Assembly (NCBI GenBank): GCA_025667525.1
Contig: CM046875.1
Location: 120,518,340 to 120,582,339, forward strand
Source: Glebionis coronaria
Lineage: Eukaryota; Streptophyta; Magnoliopsida; Asterales; Asteraceae
Length of the DNA: 64,000 bases
Direction of reading: 5' to 3'
This document shows positions 15,343 through 28,450 of this stretch, in pieces. The notes below the pieces were generated by a model that had not been told where the DNA came from, did not search any database, and was given only the letters and a program-made list of their open reading frames with translations. Position 1 is the first letter of the stretch. Every line of letters starts with the position of its first letter. Made by a program: the position numbers and the translations under genes.

Positions 15343-17926
15343 TTTAACACCCCCAAATTTACACGCAGCGGAATACATCTTTGGGTGCTAAACAATGATA
15401 CAACAACACATAATTTATAAAGAACGACTCGAAAAGAGACGTTTCAAATTTATCGTTCCTAAAACATTTGTCAGAGTAGCGTAGTCCCAAGACATCGTAA
15501 CCGAAGTACAACCAAAACAAAAGATTTAAATTGTTTTGAACAAAAGGAACGACAAACATTCAAAGAGTTTATATACAAAGTAGTGCACAACATTCATTCC
15601 CGTGGCTTCCAAGCTTCAGCCTTCTTGATTACCTGAAATACATGTGAGAAAATCATCAGCAAAAATGCCGAGTGAATCTATAGGTTTATATAATCATTTT
15701 GAACACAAGCCAAGATTATAAGTTTGTGGCATGCTTATAAGCATCAAATAATAATTTGCATCAACAATGATAATTGTATATAGCATACATTGCAATAAGC
15801 TCATGGAACCGAGCCCTTAGACACTCCCATATCAGTCTAATAAGAGGAGAGATTTATTAATTGTCAGTTACCTCCAGATTATTGGTACATTGCCGTATAC
15901 CTGACTTCTCAATACAATATGTTCAAACAGTGTGGAGGTCGGGCCTAAGCTTCTATGACAAGTCCACAAAAACTGAACCGGGGCGGCTTCCTCCATAGAT
16001 CTATTAATCGTACTAGCGGTTAACCCATCATAGGTTAATTAACGGTCCATAATTGAGGTTTTAACAAAGGCAATCACTTAATGCAATTTAAAGGCAACCA
16101 CGGGTCCATTCATAAAGGGACAAGCATACCATAAAAATCTTGTGTTCTAAGTTTACAAAACATGTATTCCCCCTCGCGGGTTTTAAAATATTTGAATGAG
16201 CTCAAACGAGGCTATAGACTCACCTTAGTACGTATAGTAGTTGAAGACAATCGCCGACGATAGTAGATGCCCGATAATCACGATAACCGCAACCTAGCAA
16301 ATAAGGTGCGTACTTTAATAATAGACTCGAGAAATAAAAGATACTTAATAAAATCAAACTTGAACTCATAAAACCATAATACACTCGAAAGTAAACGATA
16401 TAAATAACTTCATTATACTTTACTACCCATTTACTTTACCATTTTATACTTTTAACAAAATCCGCCGGTACATACTACATGTACTAGCTTATTTACCCCT
16501 TTTAACCTTGTCAACCGTTTATGAAACGACTCGATAAGCTAACTCACTATATATAGAAAGTCCTCCTACAAGTTTATCAAATGAAATTACTTTTAAAGTC
16601 CTTTACTCGACTCATTTTCAAACTACAAAATCCGGACAGATTTGCGTTAATTTATCATACGACCGTTTTAACTTATTTAAACGACTCCGTTTACAAAACC
16701 GACACTCGGGTTTTAAAGTAAACTCAACCTAATAAATAAATAACTCATTATCAGTAGGTTACACATTTTAAAACATCCATTTAGAGTCCCCGGGATTCGA
16801 TCCAAATATCGACAACAACTATACGTAGTGTCGATACTCGTCTTCCGGTACACGATTATTCAAAACATCATAACTTCGCGCTCGTTTTGAGTTAGAAGCT
16901 CTACCTTAAACCAAATCGAAGCTAAGGAAATTATCTGCAACCCTAGGCTATAAGTTAAGTCATTTTCAAAACATAAAAATTCGGATTTTTCAGTTTACCT
17001 ACTGCTATAAAATGGGTACCAAAATCTTGTACAAAATCAACTTTTTGACCACAACCAACCATAGAAATGATCATTCCTATACTCTAACATCATCATACAT
17101 CCACCATAACATCAAAATCATAACAAAAAAAAATCTTTGGATCAAAATATAGTTTTTAACAAGATTTCTAGCAAGAACCACCATGGATCATGCTAAAAAC
17201 ACCATGCATAACCATGGCTTCCACCTACCAACATCAAAAAAAAAAAAAAAGTGCTTGCATGTGTAAAATTTTTATACCTATGTGATCCTTGATCAAAAAT
17301 AGAGATGGGTCTATCCTTGGTTTAGCTAGATTCAACCCCAAACTCAAGATAATTGGAAAAATGTATGGATTTGGTGTGTGGGTTTGGTGTTTCGGCAAAA
17401 GCAAGAAAGAAAGAGAGAGAAAAAAAAAATTTGGAAGTGAAAAAGTGTGTGTGTGTGTGTGTGTGTGTGTTTATTTTTTTAAATTTTATTTAGTTAGTGG
17501 GGTGAGGACCAAAGTGCAATTTGGGCATAAGTTTGGTTAAAAATGCAAATAATTAGCAAAAAAAAAAGGTGGGAAATTGTCACTAGTAAATTTTTGAAAA
17601 TATTTACGGGGCTCGGGTTTCGTAAAAATACTTAAAAGTTTAAACGCACACGAAAAATAATAATATAACGACTCGATACGTAATTAAAAACGATATCGTC
17701 GAAAATATTAAATATCGAAACGATCGATAATGAAATATAAAATAGTGGGCATCCGTCAGTATCGCGATCATTAGTAGTCCTCGTTGCTCGTCAAAATATT
17801 AAAATAAAATATTTAATATCGATTTCAACTTAAACCGTTAAACATAACAATATTTAAGATTATAAAATACTTCAAAATATTTGAAAAGTAAGAATTAAAT
17901 AATGACCTTATTTTGCGGGTTTTACA
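15343..17926 (-). repeat. Element G 5' LTR
   Basis: 2584 bp, partner of 8307-10883. On the minus strand it begins TGTAAAACCCGC at 17926 and ends GGGTGTTAAA at 15343, next to the primer-binding site. It contains a longer (GT)n run than the 3' LTR. Confidence 0.95.
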
Positions 17927-17931
17927 CTTGT

Positions 17932-18260
17932 TACTTCCACGAGTTCATAATCTCCCATGTTATGTAGTCACTCGATCACAATCCATTGGTTCAGCTCTTT
18001 GTAGCTCCACTCCGGTACTCGATCTGTCCTTCTTCGTTACGAACCATACGGAGATTCCCATCATAGTGCTTGTCACCTTTCCAGTCCTTGCAACTTCTGT
18101 GACTCCTTCGAAATCTCTTGCATCCTTCTAGCAGCCGGCACGTAGTCCTTTCGGCTCCTTGCTTCACGATGTAGCTCTTCACGCACTCCTTCTCGTCTCC
18201 ATGATGTTACCTAGGAACTTCACACTACGCAGTAGCTTCTAACTTCAATTCATTAACCAT
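17932..18260 (-). pseudogene. Decayed Gypsy RT fragment of element A
   Basis: Read on the minus strand around 18000-18080, it gives a stretch similar in spacing to the RT block [24 protein letters not shown] of element G (for example RMVRNEEGQIEYRS). The DNA also matches G near 13480-13580. Substitutions are very frequent and no ORF exceeds 63 residues. With the integrase remnants at 6363-8301 it brackets the G insertion, so G landed inside A's pol. Confidence 0.6.
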
Positions 18261-20705
18261 AATATTTCTAAAGGTACTTCAACCCCTCAATGGCTCACTC
18301 TTCATTACTTGTTGTACTTCACCATCAATCAGCCTCTTACCAATCATTCTTTCACATCCATATTTTCCTTCACGTGTCTACTACTACCTTGCCTCCATAA
18401 CTATACCAATTCCCTTGCGTGTTATTTGCCCCATCTTTCCATTAGTAGAAAATTTCTACTCTACCCTCACATCCGCTAGTACTTTCATCAATCTCCTAAT
18501 GGTACTTCAACCAACTTCTCATAGCATGACATCTCGTTCCCACAACCAGTCAACTAACTTTACTTACTCCCTTATTCCAGTAACCAATCTAAGTTTCAAA
18601 ACTCCACAAATCTTAATCATTCCTTCAACACAACCTTTAAACCAAAATACATCTGTCCATTCTAATATCTAACCATAAGTAATACTACCCAACTCTATCT
18701 TCTCATCCTAACGTTCCCACAACCGCATAACTAAATCAACCATGACGTGTACCAAAAGAATTCCAAACAATCGTGTCCTAAAATAAAATATAGGGTAAAA
18801 CGAGCCCTAGCCAAACAACTGAAAACAAAAAAATGTAATCCGAAAGATCAATGGAGTGTGCCAACAACAAAGATAGACTCATGACAATTTGTATTACCAA
18901 ATTTCAATATCTTAGAAAATTTTAAATTTTCATCTCAATTAGTTACCATCTCCGTTACTATCAAAGGGCACAACTCAGTTAGTGTACTAAAACTCACTTT
19001 ATCTATCATCTCATTTAACAATAAACTCATCTTTTATCTTCATTATTTTATCAAAGGTATTCACTAGTTAGTATAGTAATGTTATTCTAACCATTATCTT
19101 GTTTACTCACATTAAACTCATTTCACTTGTTATTATGAAACCAATACGTGTTTATAAAATATGGTGTTTTTATTCATTTTATTCTATATTATAATTATTT
19201 TATATAATCCATTTAGGCTTGTTATAACTAACTATTACACGTTTACAATGTGTTGTGTTATTATTATCATTACTAAAATAAAATCTCTCTTTTTACTCTT
19301 TCCGTCCATTTAAATACTTCTAAAATTTTAACTCCACTTAAGAAAATTATTGTAAAATTTCTTTACCCTTTAAAATGTATTATCACATGTTACCTAGAAA
19401 ACTAATCCAATTGTTTTCAAGATAATTTTTTTTTATAACTTACTACCACAAACTTAATAAAAAGATATGTAAGTCAAGATATCTTACCATACACTTACAA
19501 ATTATTTTCAAAATCATTTTCCTATAATTAGCCAGACTTATTTGCAAGAAAATTTAGTAGTTCTCATTAATTAAAATACATACCCGGATGTAGACACACA
19601 TCAAAAAGACTCAAAACGTCGTTGGAACTCCATCAAACTCCAGCACTAATAAACTTTTTAAACACGATAGAACACAAGGTACGTTCAAGTTATAATAACT
19701 ATTGAACGACCGTATATCATAACATAACATCTACTAGTCCATATACATTCGCGTATATATACCTATTAAATCTCTCAAAACATACTCTTTATCATACATG
19801 TCAAGTCAATCGATCGCGTCATACACTCGTTTTTCCATACGAGTAATCACCATCTCACCATGCCACAACAAGGCATAAAACCCATCACCAAAACCAAACC
19901 ATATCGTGTGACCCCATAAACACACAACACGACGATAACCCAAAACATATAACACAAAAAAACCATAGCCATAACATAGGCAACCATTACATAAACCCCT
20001 ATTGTACAAATACCAAAAATACAGATCTCATCATATACAAGCATGTACTAACCCCTTTTTCATGCAACCATACTTGGAAGTTCATTGGTGTTGTGGCACA
20101 TATATAATTACGTAGGCCTCCATAATTATAGATGTCCCCTTTCACCCATGTACTCCCTCCTATGACGACACTTATAAGAAATTAGTACTACACGAAACAC
20201 ATAAGTCTACCACATATATACCACATAAAATACACTATATATACCGTATAGGTAAAATAAGAACATCTCATACGTCAACCCTAACTTCATTCATAACTCG
20301 AGGCTCAAACGCCAAAACAAATCAATAACAACAAAATATCCAACATTAAAAAAAATGATCATAACCATTTAAGCGGAAATTCGAATCTACTACTAGTCGC
20401 AGACTCAACATCGGTACTATCCAATTATTACCTAGTGCACCTCTTCTTCTACGCGACATGGGTAACACTAAATAGATTCCTACACTTTCGGTTCATACGT
20501 CGCATCAATAGAAAATAAATGAATGTACTTAGATATATTATATCCTAATAAGTAAGTATGAAGGTAAATAAATATCCAAAACGAAAGTAACACATAAGCA
20601 CTCCATATACTATAATGCACACATACCCCTATGACACCTACATGCATGGACCCTTAAGCTATAGACTAGGCTACTAGACTAGGCAACCTAATTCTCTATA
20701 ACCAT
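18261..20705 (-). other. Rest of element A internal region (gag side), no readable coding
   Basis: 2.4 kb expected to hold A's protease and gag. Only short spurious ORFs are present. 18850-19600 is very AT-rich. No domain could be recognised by eye on either strand. Confidence 0.6.
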
Positions 20706-20719
20706 TGTCTCTGATACCA
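20706..20719 (-). other. Primer-binding site of element A
   Basis: Reads TGGTATCAGAGACA on the minus strand, three bases from the 5' LTR end. It matches the initiator tRNA-Met 3' end complement (TGGTATCAGAGCC) for its first 11 bases. It fixes the minus orientation of element A. Confidence 0.88.
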
Positions 20720-20722
20720 TTC

Positions 20723-23302
20723 TGTCATACCCCACCATGACGGAATATGGGGCGCGACGTATGGATATCATCACAACAGTAGCGTGTCTATAGAGATAAC
20801 TAAATGAATTGGAAATATCATAAATGATGAAACAATGTCATGAAGATATCACAAACAATGCAGGCGTCTAGGTAAGTAGGTAACAGGTATATCTCTTACC
20901 ATAGATATACAATTACTAAATAACAAATATATAGGTGTCTACAAAGTATCACTTATTCAAACATAAGTAAAGACTAAGAGGAAAGGGGGTTCCTCCAATG
21001 CAATCCTAAGCCTCCCAGCTAGCCACTCCTATTCTCACGCTTAACCACATTATCAACTAAAAGAGACACTAAAACACGTCAACATAAAGTTGGTGAGAGT
21101 CATAGGTTTAGACTCCAACCCTAAAAGAGTTATAAGCTGTGAATAACAACCATCAATAAAATAACATATGGACAATGTGTTACAATTATGCATTAACAAC
21201 TATCATTCAAGATTAACCATACAATCACAATTCCAAGGCACCAAGCCCTACCAATAACCACAATTTCCAAGGCTCCCAGCCTTACCAATAAGCATGGTCC
21301 CATAGGCGCCCATACACCTATGAACCAATCCCAAGGCCCCTCCTTGTCAACATCCCCTTGGTAACAAGTCAAACACAATAACAATCAAGAATCACATAGC
21401 GGTTAATCACATAAATGTACACACAAGTCCATCACAAGCCATAAAAGCATTCACAACATTAGTTACAAACCCATACAATGTCTCTTCCATCCCATCTTGA
21501 AATCAATACATCAAAAGATATGGGACTATGAACTCACCTGAACAAGCTTCTCCAAGTACCCGCACTCTAGCAAAAATCTAAACACACAAACGTATACAAT
21601 CAAGACATGAACCACATACCAAAATGGCTCATCAATCTATGATGGATATCTAACCTTGTCCTACAAATTAACCCCATTTATATGCCATATAAATCTCATG
21701 ACACCCCTCTATTAAGCCCTTAACTTACTTTAGTTCATAACTCACCCCGTTTACATTTAACCCAAAACAGTCCCGTTTTTCATACCTTAAACTATGGGTC
21801 GAACACCCCCTTAACCAAATCAAATTCCTCTGTAAAAGAAAACCTATGCCCTTACATGTGTTAGCTAACTCTCCCTTTAGGCCGCAACCTTGAAGACACT
21901 GTTAAGGCCTCCATATATATATATATATATACTTTTACCTATCCAGAATTTACTGATTTTGAACATATGAAAAGTTTGTTATGATCAGAAGGTCTTACCC
22001 TAACCCATTTCTTTAAACCTCCTCCAGATCTTTTATTTAATATATAATCTAAGTCACATGTTCATTTGAAGGTTTCAATATAACCCTAAGTACCCCAAAC
22101 AACTCAAAACATAAAAAGAAAACAGGCTGATCAAAAAGCTATTTTGACACCCGACTGATGTAACCTGTTTTTTACCCACTTTCAGACCTTCAATTTAGTT
22201 CTCGTTTCTTTCATTTGAAAGCCAACTCAATTACCTTTCCAGGGACATAAGATTAGAAAACTAAAAGTTTGTAAAACTCTAGATATAATCAAAACAATGA
22301 CCCAAAAATTCTGCCTAGTTTTTAAAAACGAATTTAACATAATTAACCAAATTAATTACCCTCATCATGTTTAATCATTAACCCTAATTATTCTAATAAT
22401 GTCTATATCATTGTGATAACATTAAATTACAGATTTTCTAATAAACACTAACCTAGATCCATCATATAATGATTAAGAAAGAATTAAAAACAATTTAATT
22501 AAAAAGAGATTGAAGATTTTTACCTTAAAATTAATGGAAGACAAGAAAAATATGAAAACCCTAAATAGACTCCATGTATTTCGACTTAAGCTTGATCTCC
22601 AGGGATTTTATGAATGTATTTTGTTAATAAAAAGTTTTTATATAATTTCCTAACAAGTCCTTGGCCCATTACAAAAGCCTGGTTCCTCTTTTTCCTTTTT
22701 TTCCCTTTTCTTTTTCTTTCTTGCATCCCAAAACCGACTATTATATGTATTTTTATATATTTTTTTCTTTTTATTACTTATTAATATATTATTAATAATA
22801 CCTTAATTTAACTTAATTTATTTTAGCTCCTAAAGCCTCGGAAACCTCAAAACCGTAAAACTAGTCAGTTTTTACGCGTATACCGTAAAAAACGTAAAAA
22901 TATACATTTTTATAAAAACTCTTAGAATATGAAATAAACTATATAACTAAGTCCTAAATGACTTAAAACCATCCCGTAAATTATTCTCGTGACTAAATAC
23001 CTCATCCGAGACACCTAAATGCAAACCCTGAATCGTAAAAATACGATTTTCTAATAATACATATACGTATACGTAAAGCCACGAAATAACACCATCTCAT
23101 TTCATAGTCACTACCTTGTGAGCTCATGAACATGAAATAAACGTTCCTTGATTTACTTATGAGTACCATATACCCATAAACGATATCCAAACCTCACTCC
23201 AAACACACAAAATAAACACATAAGCACATAAAAGCACATATTTGCAAAAAACACCTTAAACTATAGTCTAAGTGACGAACCCCAAAAACCATGGTTGTCA
23301 CA
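20723..23302 (-). repeat. Element A 5' LTR
   Basis: 2580 bp, without the MITE seen in the 3' LTR. It carries a medium-length TA tract at about 21911-21932. It ends at 23302 next to the target duplication tcggt. Confidence 0.94.
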
Positions 23303-23307
23303 TCGGT

Positions 23308-23584
23308 TTACACGTGCTAGAATCACGGTTAGCTCGTTGTATTACGTGTGTACAAGAACGTAATATTATATTCTTACTTTAGACTATATCTTGGTGATAT
23401 TCGAAAGCCCGAATTGGTGATTCGTTCTTCATCTTGTGGATTTGCTTTAGCGTAAAGGTATGTAACCCTAATTAGATTAATTATAATTATGTTATTATTA
23501 TTATCTTGTTAAATCGCTTCCATTATATGTGCTTTGAACTCATTTAGGGTTTTATATAATTGTTATGATATTAATAATCCTTCA
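23308..23584 (+). repeat. Element B 5' LTR, right part
   Basis: Continues the LTR broken at 3524. It matches 30258-30311 and 30735-30958 of the right LTR, and ends aataatccttca like it. The following bases (atgcatcgag) match no primer-binding site I know. Confidence 0.9.
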
Positions 23585-25527
23585 ATGCATCGAGATCCGT
23601 TTTAACATATTATGATTATCGAAAATCTAAAGTTTTTTTAACTATAATTGTTTTGAGTTAAAACGAAATGTATTTTAGGTTTTTCATAATATTAGGGTTT
23701 TGTTTTTTTTTAAATTAGGGTTTTGCTCTATTTACTAATAAAAAAAGGTTTTGTTTTGAAACCCTAAATTACATGTGGGATAATATTAAATTAAATTGCA
23801 TGATTAATTATTATATCATGTATGGTTACGATCCGTAGAGATTTAATTGTTAAGATTTATGGGAAATCCATAATTACGTGCATGTTTTCATGGATCGTAA
23901 AATTATATGTTTATATAATTTTATATGCTACGTGATTATTTGATTCAATAAATCTAGAATTAGGGAAGACTTTTATATAGAGATATAAAGACCTAGATTT
24001 GATGATTATTAAATAAATCGTATGCATGTGGCTGATTTATTTGTTACATATATAAATTGTTATTATGTGTTTATGATTTAGTTTTTTTTGCTTATATATA
24101 AAATTTTTGAATTGTTGTAAACAAGGGTTTTTTTATGAAAAGAAATAATATGGACTAAATCATATTAAGAACAATGATTTGTTAGAGATTTAAATTACAT
24201 AAGATTACGTTGATTGGTGAATTGCAATAATAATCTAACGGCCTACTCAATTTAGACAAACTATAAACTGGGTTTAACACATCGCTGGTCATGTACCCGG
24301 TTAAGGAAGGAGGTGTTATGCCATAAGTCGCTGACCAAATTCCTGGCTCGCCTGTGCGTCTAATTGGAATTACCTACGATTATTAATTGAATTGTACCTT
24401 AAGGGTGATTTACCACAAATTCACATCCGAACAAAAATGAATAAGGGTATTGCTTTGTGCGTAGCCGAGTTCTAGCAAAGTACGATGTGATGAGTTGTGG
24501 GTAAATTATTTAATTGGTTAACCAATACCGCAATATAATTTATGAAGAAATTTAATCTCATGAAAAAGTTTACTAAATGTTTTACTAAACTTATTCTATG
24601 GAGATTGTATGGCATGCTTCTCCATACATTGATTTTGACATCAAAATTTATACCCTTAAAAATTATGTCGAATGCTCCTAATTGACGAACACTTGAAATT
24701 ACTTCGTCATCAAATGAGATTTTTGGGTGATGTTGTGATAGAGAGAAAACTTCATGACTGAATGAGATTACACATGCTGGGTTTTACGTTACTCAGATTA
24801 GACGACTTAATTAAGTTACTCAGTGAGATCTGGAAACTTAATGCATTCAGAAGGGATGAAACATGTTTACAATGCAAAACATTTTTTGGCAATGTAAATC
24901 CCTTAAATATCTAGAAATTGAAAATCGTTTGTAAATTGAATTGTTCGACAAGTCGCTATGTTGAGTACATTCATTACTAGCAGATCAACTGATGTAATGG
25001 ATTTATGTCAATATAGTTCTAGAATTCAAGGAAAACAATATGGTTGTTATACCAGGGTAATTTTATTTTCTTGAAAGTATTTGTTATCAAAAATACAAAA
25101 ATTGAATTTTGTAAATTCTTTTACAATGTATTAATGCAACGTTACACCGTAAACGTGGCTTAGTCATTCATTTATTGATCTACAAACCATATGGTTGAGG
25201 ATAGAGTCAAACCTAAAACTCTTTTTCATGAGTGAAGAAGGACTCATAAGGATTTTAGAAATGTCTTATTCTAAATACATAACTCATAGCACGCTTAATG
25301 GTTAAAACGGTGCATATTTTGAGTTATTACATTTTAAGAATGGTTACCGCTAATTGGTGAAAAGGCAAACTAGCATATTTTAGCTAGTAGTTGTGCTTTC
25401 ACTATTTATAGGCACTACATACCATTGTGGGTTGGTAGACCTATTTAAGGAATAAATTGCATGGGAAGTTTTTCAAGTTAAAAGCAATTGATGGATAAGT
25501 CATCATTTACGAAGTAGAGTACACTCT

Positions 25528-25657
25528 TAAACACTACAAGTAGATTGTTACGAATGTGTAAGTAATTGTTACGAATGTGTTTTTTTTAAAGTGTAAGAAA
25601 GTAAACACTACAAGTAAATTGTTACAAGGTGTAAGTAATTGTTACGAATGTGTTTTT
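25528..25657. repeat. Tandem duplication inside element B
   Basis: Two copies of a unit of about 56 bp, starting taaacactacaagta at 25528 and 25602. Each holds repeats of attgttacgaatgtgt. They differ at a few bases and are separated by a short AT-rich spacer. Confidence 0.85.
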
Positions 25658-28394
25658 CAAAAGTAAACACAACACTAATTATTTTCACTGATTATGAAAC
25701 ATTTTCAATGTTGTCAAATTCAGTGGGAGAATTGCGTTGTATTATTGTATTCGAGGTTATTTAACATTATCTTATTCAGTGGGAGTTACAAGCTTTGTTG
25801 TCTTGGTAATAACCCATGTTATCTTTACTAACTAAGATAATTACTTTTGAAATTTTGACACTAATATCTTCAAGGATAGTTATGCACTGATTCTTGTTGA
25901 TTAAGAGGTATTACATCTACATGTAAAAGATAGTATATATGACACAATCATATGATGTATGGACAAACGTTAGACGTGATGTTTATATAATATATATATG
26001 ATGTTGTTCCATACACAAGTGGGAGAAATGGATATTGTGTGCAAGAAACAACCCATAAAGATATGATATAAAGGATTATCTTGACTTCAAGATAAGAGAC
26101 TAACATTCTAATTAATAATTAGATAAAAGTTAGATCATGTGTCAATATGATTATTAAAGACTACTTAAAAGTATATATATCATTCAGATTAAGAAACACT
26201 AGTGGTTTTATTTTAGTCATGTCAGAGCTTGGACTAAATTATAAACACAAGGGTTAAATATCCACATGTCGTGAGATCGGACGTGGATTATTTTGGGGTT
26301 TCTTAAAATGGATAATTCCTAGAATGACATAAATACATAGAGTAATCTAATACTACTAAACTAAGATATTTGTGTATTATTGGAATGACATAAATAGACA
26401 TAGTAGTGAATTAACTTGAAAAGATTAATGAAACCTAGTGGTGTTCATGTTTACTTTAGTTATACATGTTTATGATTTATTGTATAAAGTCACAAACATA
26501 AAAGTCTTGAAAGACGTATAATATAAAGTAAGACGTTAATGTATGATGAAATTATAACTTTTATGTTTTAAAGACATGAATATGAAGTGACTTTGTATTA
26601 TAAGTACTTGAGTTTTAAAACATGCAAAATGGTTAAGAAATCTATTTTACCATTAAGATGATTTAGTTGGTGTATAGATAAACCGAAAGATATATATTTG
26701 TCTTAATATTATTAAGATTGGCCTACAATTTTTCTCTAAATGAAATACATCATTGATATGGTATGTTCATTAGGAGAATCAAACTCTCAATATGATGGTG
26801 ATGTTTGATTCAAGATAACTATATCTTCTTTTCTTCCAAAAGATATCAAGGTTAGAAAGTTGAGTATGACTTGAGCTAAGAAGATTAATAAGATACCATT
26901 ATATATGGAGTGTGATGAATCACATTATGTCTTAAATGAAGTTCGGATTTTCCTAAACCACTTATGAAGTGGGTTGTTAGAAAATAAAGAGATATGAACT
27001 GTCATTGTATTATGTAAAGTCCCAAAAATAGATAACATTGGAGAGTTGATCTATTTGCTATGTATTTAAAGATTAAGTTTAAGTTACTAAAAGCAAGTGG
27101 GAGTTTTTATCTTGAAAGATAAAATTACAAAATACATAATATTCTTAAATACACTAGTAATTATCATAAGGTTGGCATGTTATTGCTAATTCTCAAGATA
27201 AAGAAATTTAAGTCATAGGTCCACAAGGACATCTCGAATATGCGAGTAATATGCTGAGAATTATGTGTTACTGTTATGATGTATTACCAAATATTGACTT
27301 GGGTAAACTACTCATACTATGAATGTTATAGATGTTGTTCAAACAAGATAATCAATTTAAGATTTGGATTATCTTAAATAGTTTGACTAGTAATTAAAGA
27401 TAAGTTTCGTCAAGGAAAGGTTGAAACGGCCACTATGATGGTTTAAAATCCTCGTGTCGAAATTATATGGACAAAATTGTACACATATTTAATGTATGTA
27501 TTATGGATAGATTATTAATTGTGATTAAGTATTCTTTCCTAAATGCTTTAAATATATAAAGATTTTGGTGGTCATATTTTAATTGACAAGTTGAATATAT
27601 ATGAACTCTTTCTTGAAATGACTACTTAAGCACGGGCTTAAGTAATCGAAAGGAGTTTATTAATTAAAAAATAAATCTTTGAAAAGTACAAAGAGCAATT
27701 ATTCATGAATGGATAAATGCAGACATCTAGGAAACTATTCTTATGTCTGAATTGAAATCAAGATTGGATTTAAATTTAATAAGATGATTTCTAAGTATTC
27801 CTAAAAGCTAGTGGGAGTATTATGATTATTTTCTTAAAGTATATGTCAGATAGACATATAAGAAAGTAAATTTCATTTAAATTAAATGTTGATTTGGTTT
27901 AGATTTGAAATAAAAATTTGCTTTGGTGATTTAGAAAATAAGGTATACATAACCTTGGACCAAATAAATTTACTTGTATATGCGGTGGAAATACAACATA
28001 ATATCCCATGTAGTAAGTATATATGGATATTTAGAACATGAAGAAATCTAAATCTGGTTTGAGAAGTTTTCATGTGTATCACGTTGTATTTATATCATAC
28101 TTAAAATGCAAGATGATTTGAATACATTAATCTATTTGAAAGTTATTAAATAACTTGTGTAATAAATATTCTGAAGGAATATGTTTGGATATAGAATAAC
28201 ATCCTTTTCTTGAATCAGCTTCCATATTCTATAAATGAGTAATTTGTCAATAGTTGTGCAAATTATCATAGCCAACAAACTTCGATGTTTGGTTGGAATC
28301 AAACATTACATAATAGATATTATAGGTAACATATTTATATCTTTTGAAAAATTTTTATAGGCCAATGAGTCGGAAATGACGGTTACAAAAAAAG

Positions 28395-28429
<35 letters not shown>

Positions 28430-28450
28430 AATAAAAATAAAAATAAAAAT
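28395..28450. repeat. (TAAA)n/(TAAAA)n microsatellite
   Basis: About ten TAAA units followed by several AAAAT units, inside the non-coding part of element B. Confidence 0.95.

Larger units (their letters stand above)
8307..17926 (-). mobile_element. Ty3/Gypsy chromovirus G (Tekay/Del-like), young
   Basis: 9.62 kb, flanked by a 5-bp duplication cttgt (8302-8306 and 17927-17931). LTRs are 2.58 kb and about 99% identical by eye. The minus-strand order is LTR, primer-binding site (15325-15339), short gag remnant, zinc knuckles, protease, RT, RNase H, integrase, chromodomain, polypurine tract (complement of about 10884-10900), LTR. The LTR starts canonically (TGTAAAACC) but ends GTGTTAAA rather than CA. 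Coding defects are loss of the gag capsid domain, one in-frame TAG at 12857-12859, and a frameshift near 11158. It inserted in element A and is the youngest insertion in the left half. Confidence 0.95.
3525..23302 (-). mobile_element. Ty3/Gypsy-derived LTR element A, hosting element G
   Basis: Both ends are clear. The LTRs begin TGTGACAACC and end GGGGTGTGACA on the minus strand. The target duplication is tcggt (3520-3524 and 23303-23307), and the interrupted B LTR is restored when A and one copy are removed. The 5' LTR is on the right, followed leftwards by a tRNA-iMet-type primer-binding site (20706-20719). A purine-rich tract (complement of 6347-6362) precedes the 3' LTR. The internal region is 4.75 kb once G is removed. 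It shows only eroded similarity to G's integrase/chromodomain (left part) and RT (right part), with no ORF. LTR divergence is about 5-6% over the 225 bp I aligned. Confidence 0.9.

Noticed and set aside
8323..15559. Identical 66-residue ORFs at 8323-8523 and 15359-15559
   Set aside because: They lie at the same place in the two LTRs of element G; duplication reflects the LTR pair, not a conserved gene.
19290..19345. Stowaway-like end (tactctttccgtccatttaaatac)
   Set aside because: Resembles a mariner/Stowaway terminus, but I could not find an inverted partner or a TA duplication nearby.
6046..23190. Near-identical 62-residue ORFs at 6046-6234 and 23002-23190
   Set aside because: Same position in the two LTRs of element A; not genes.
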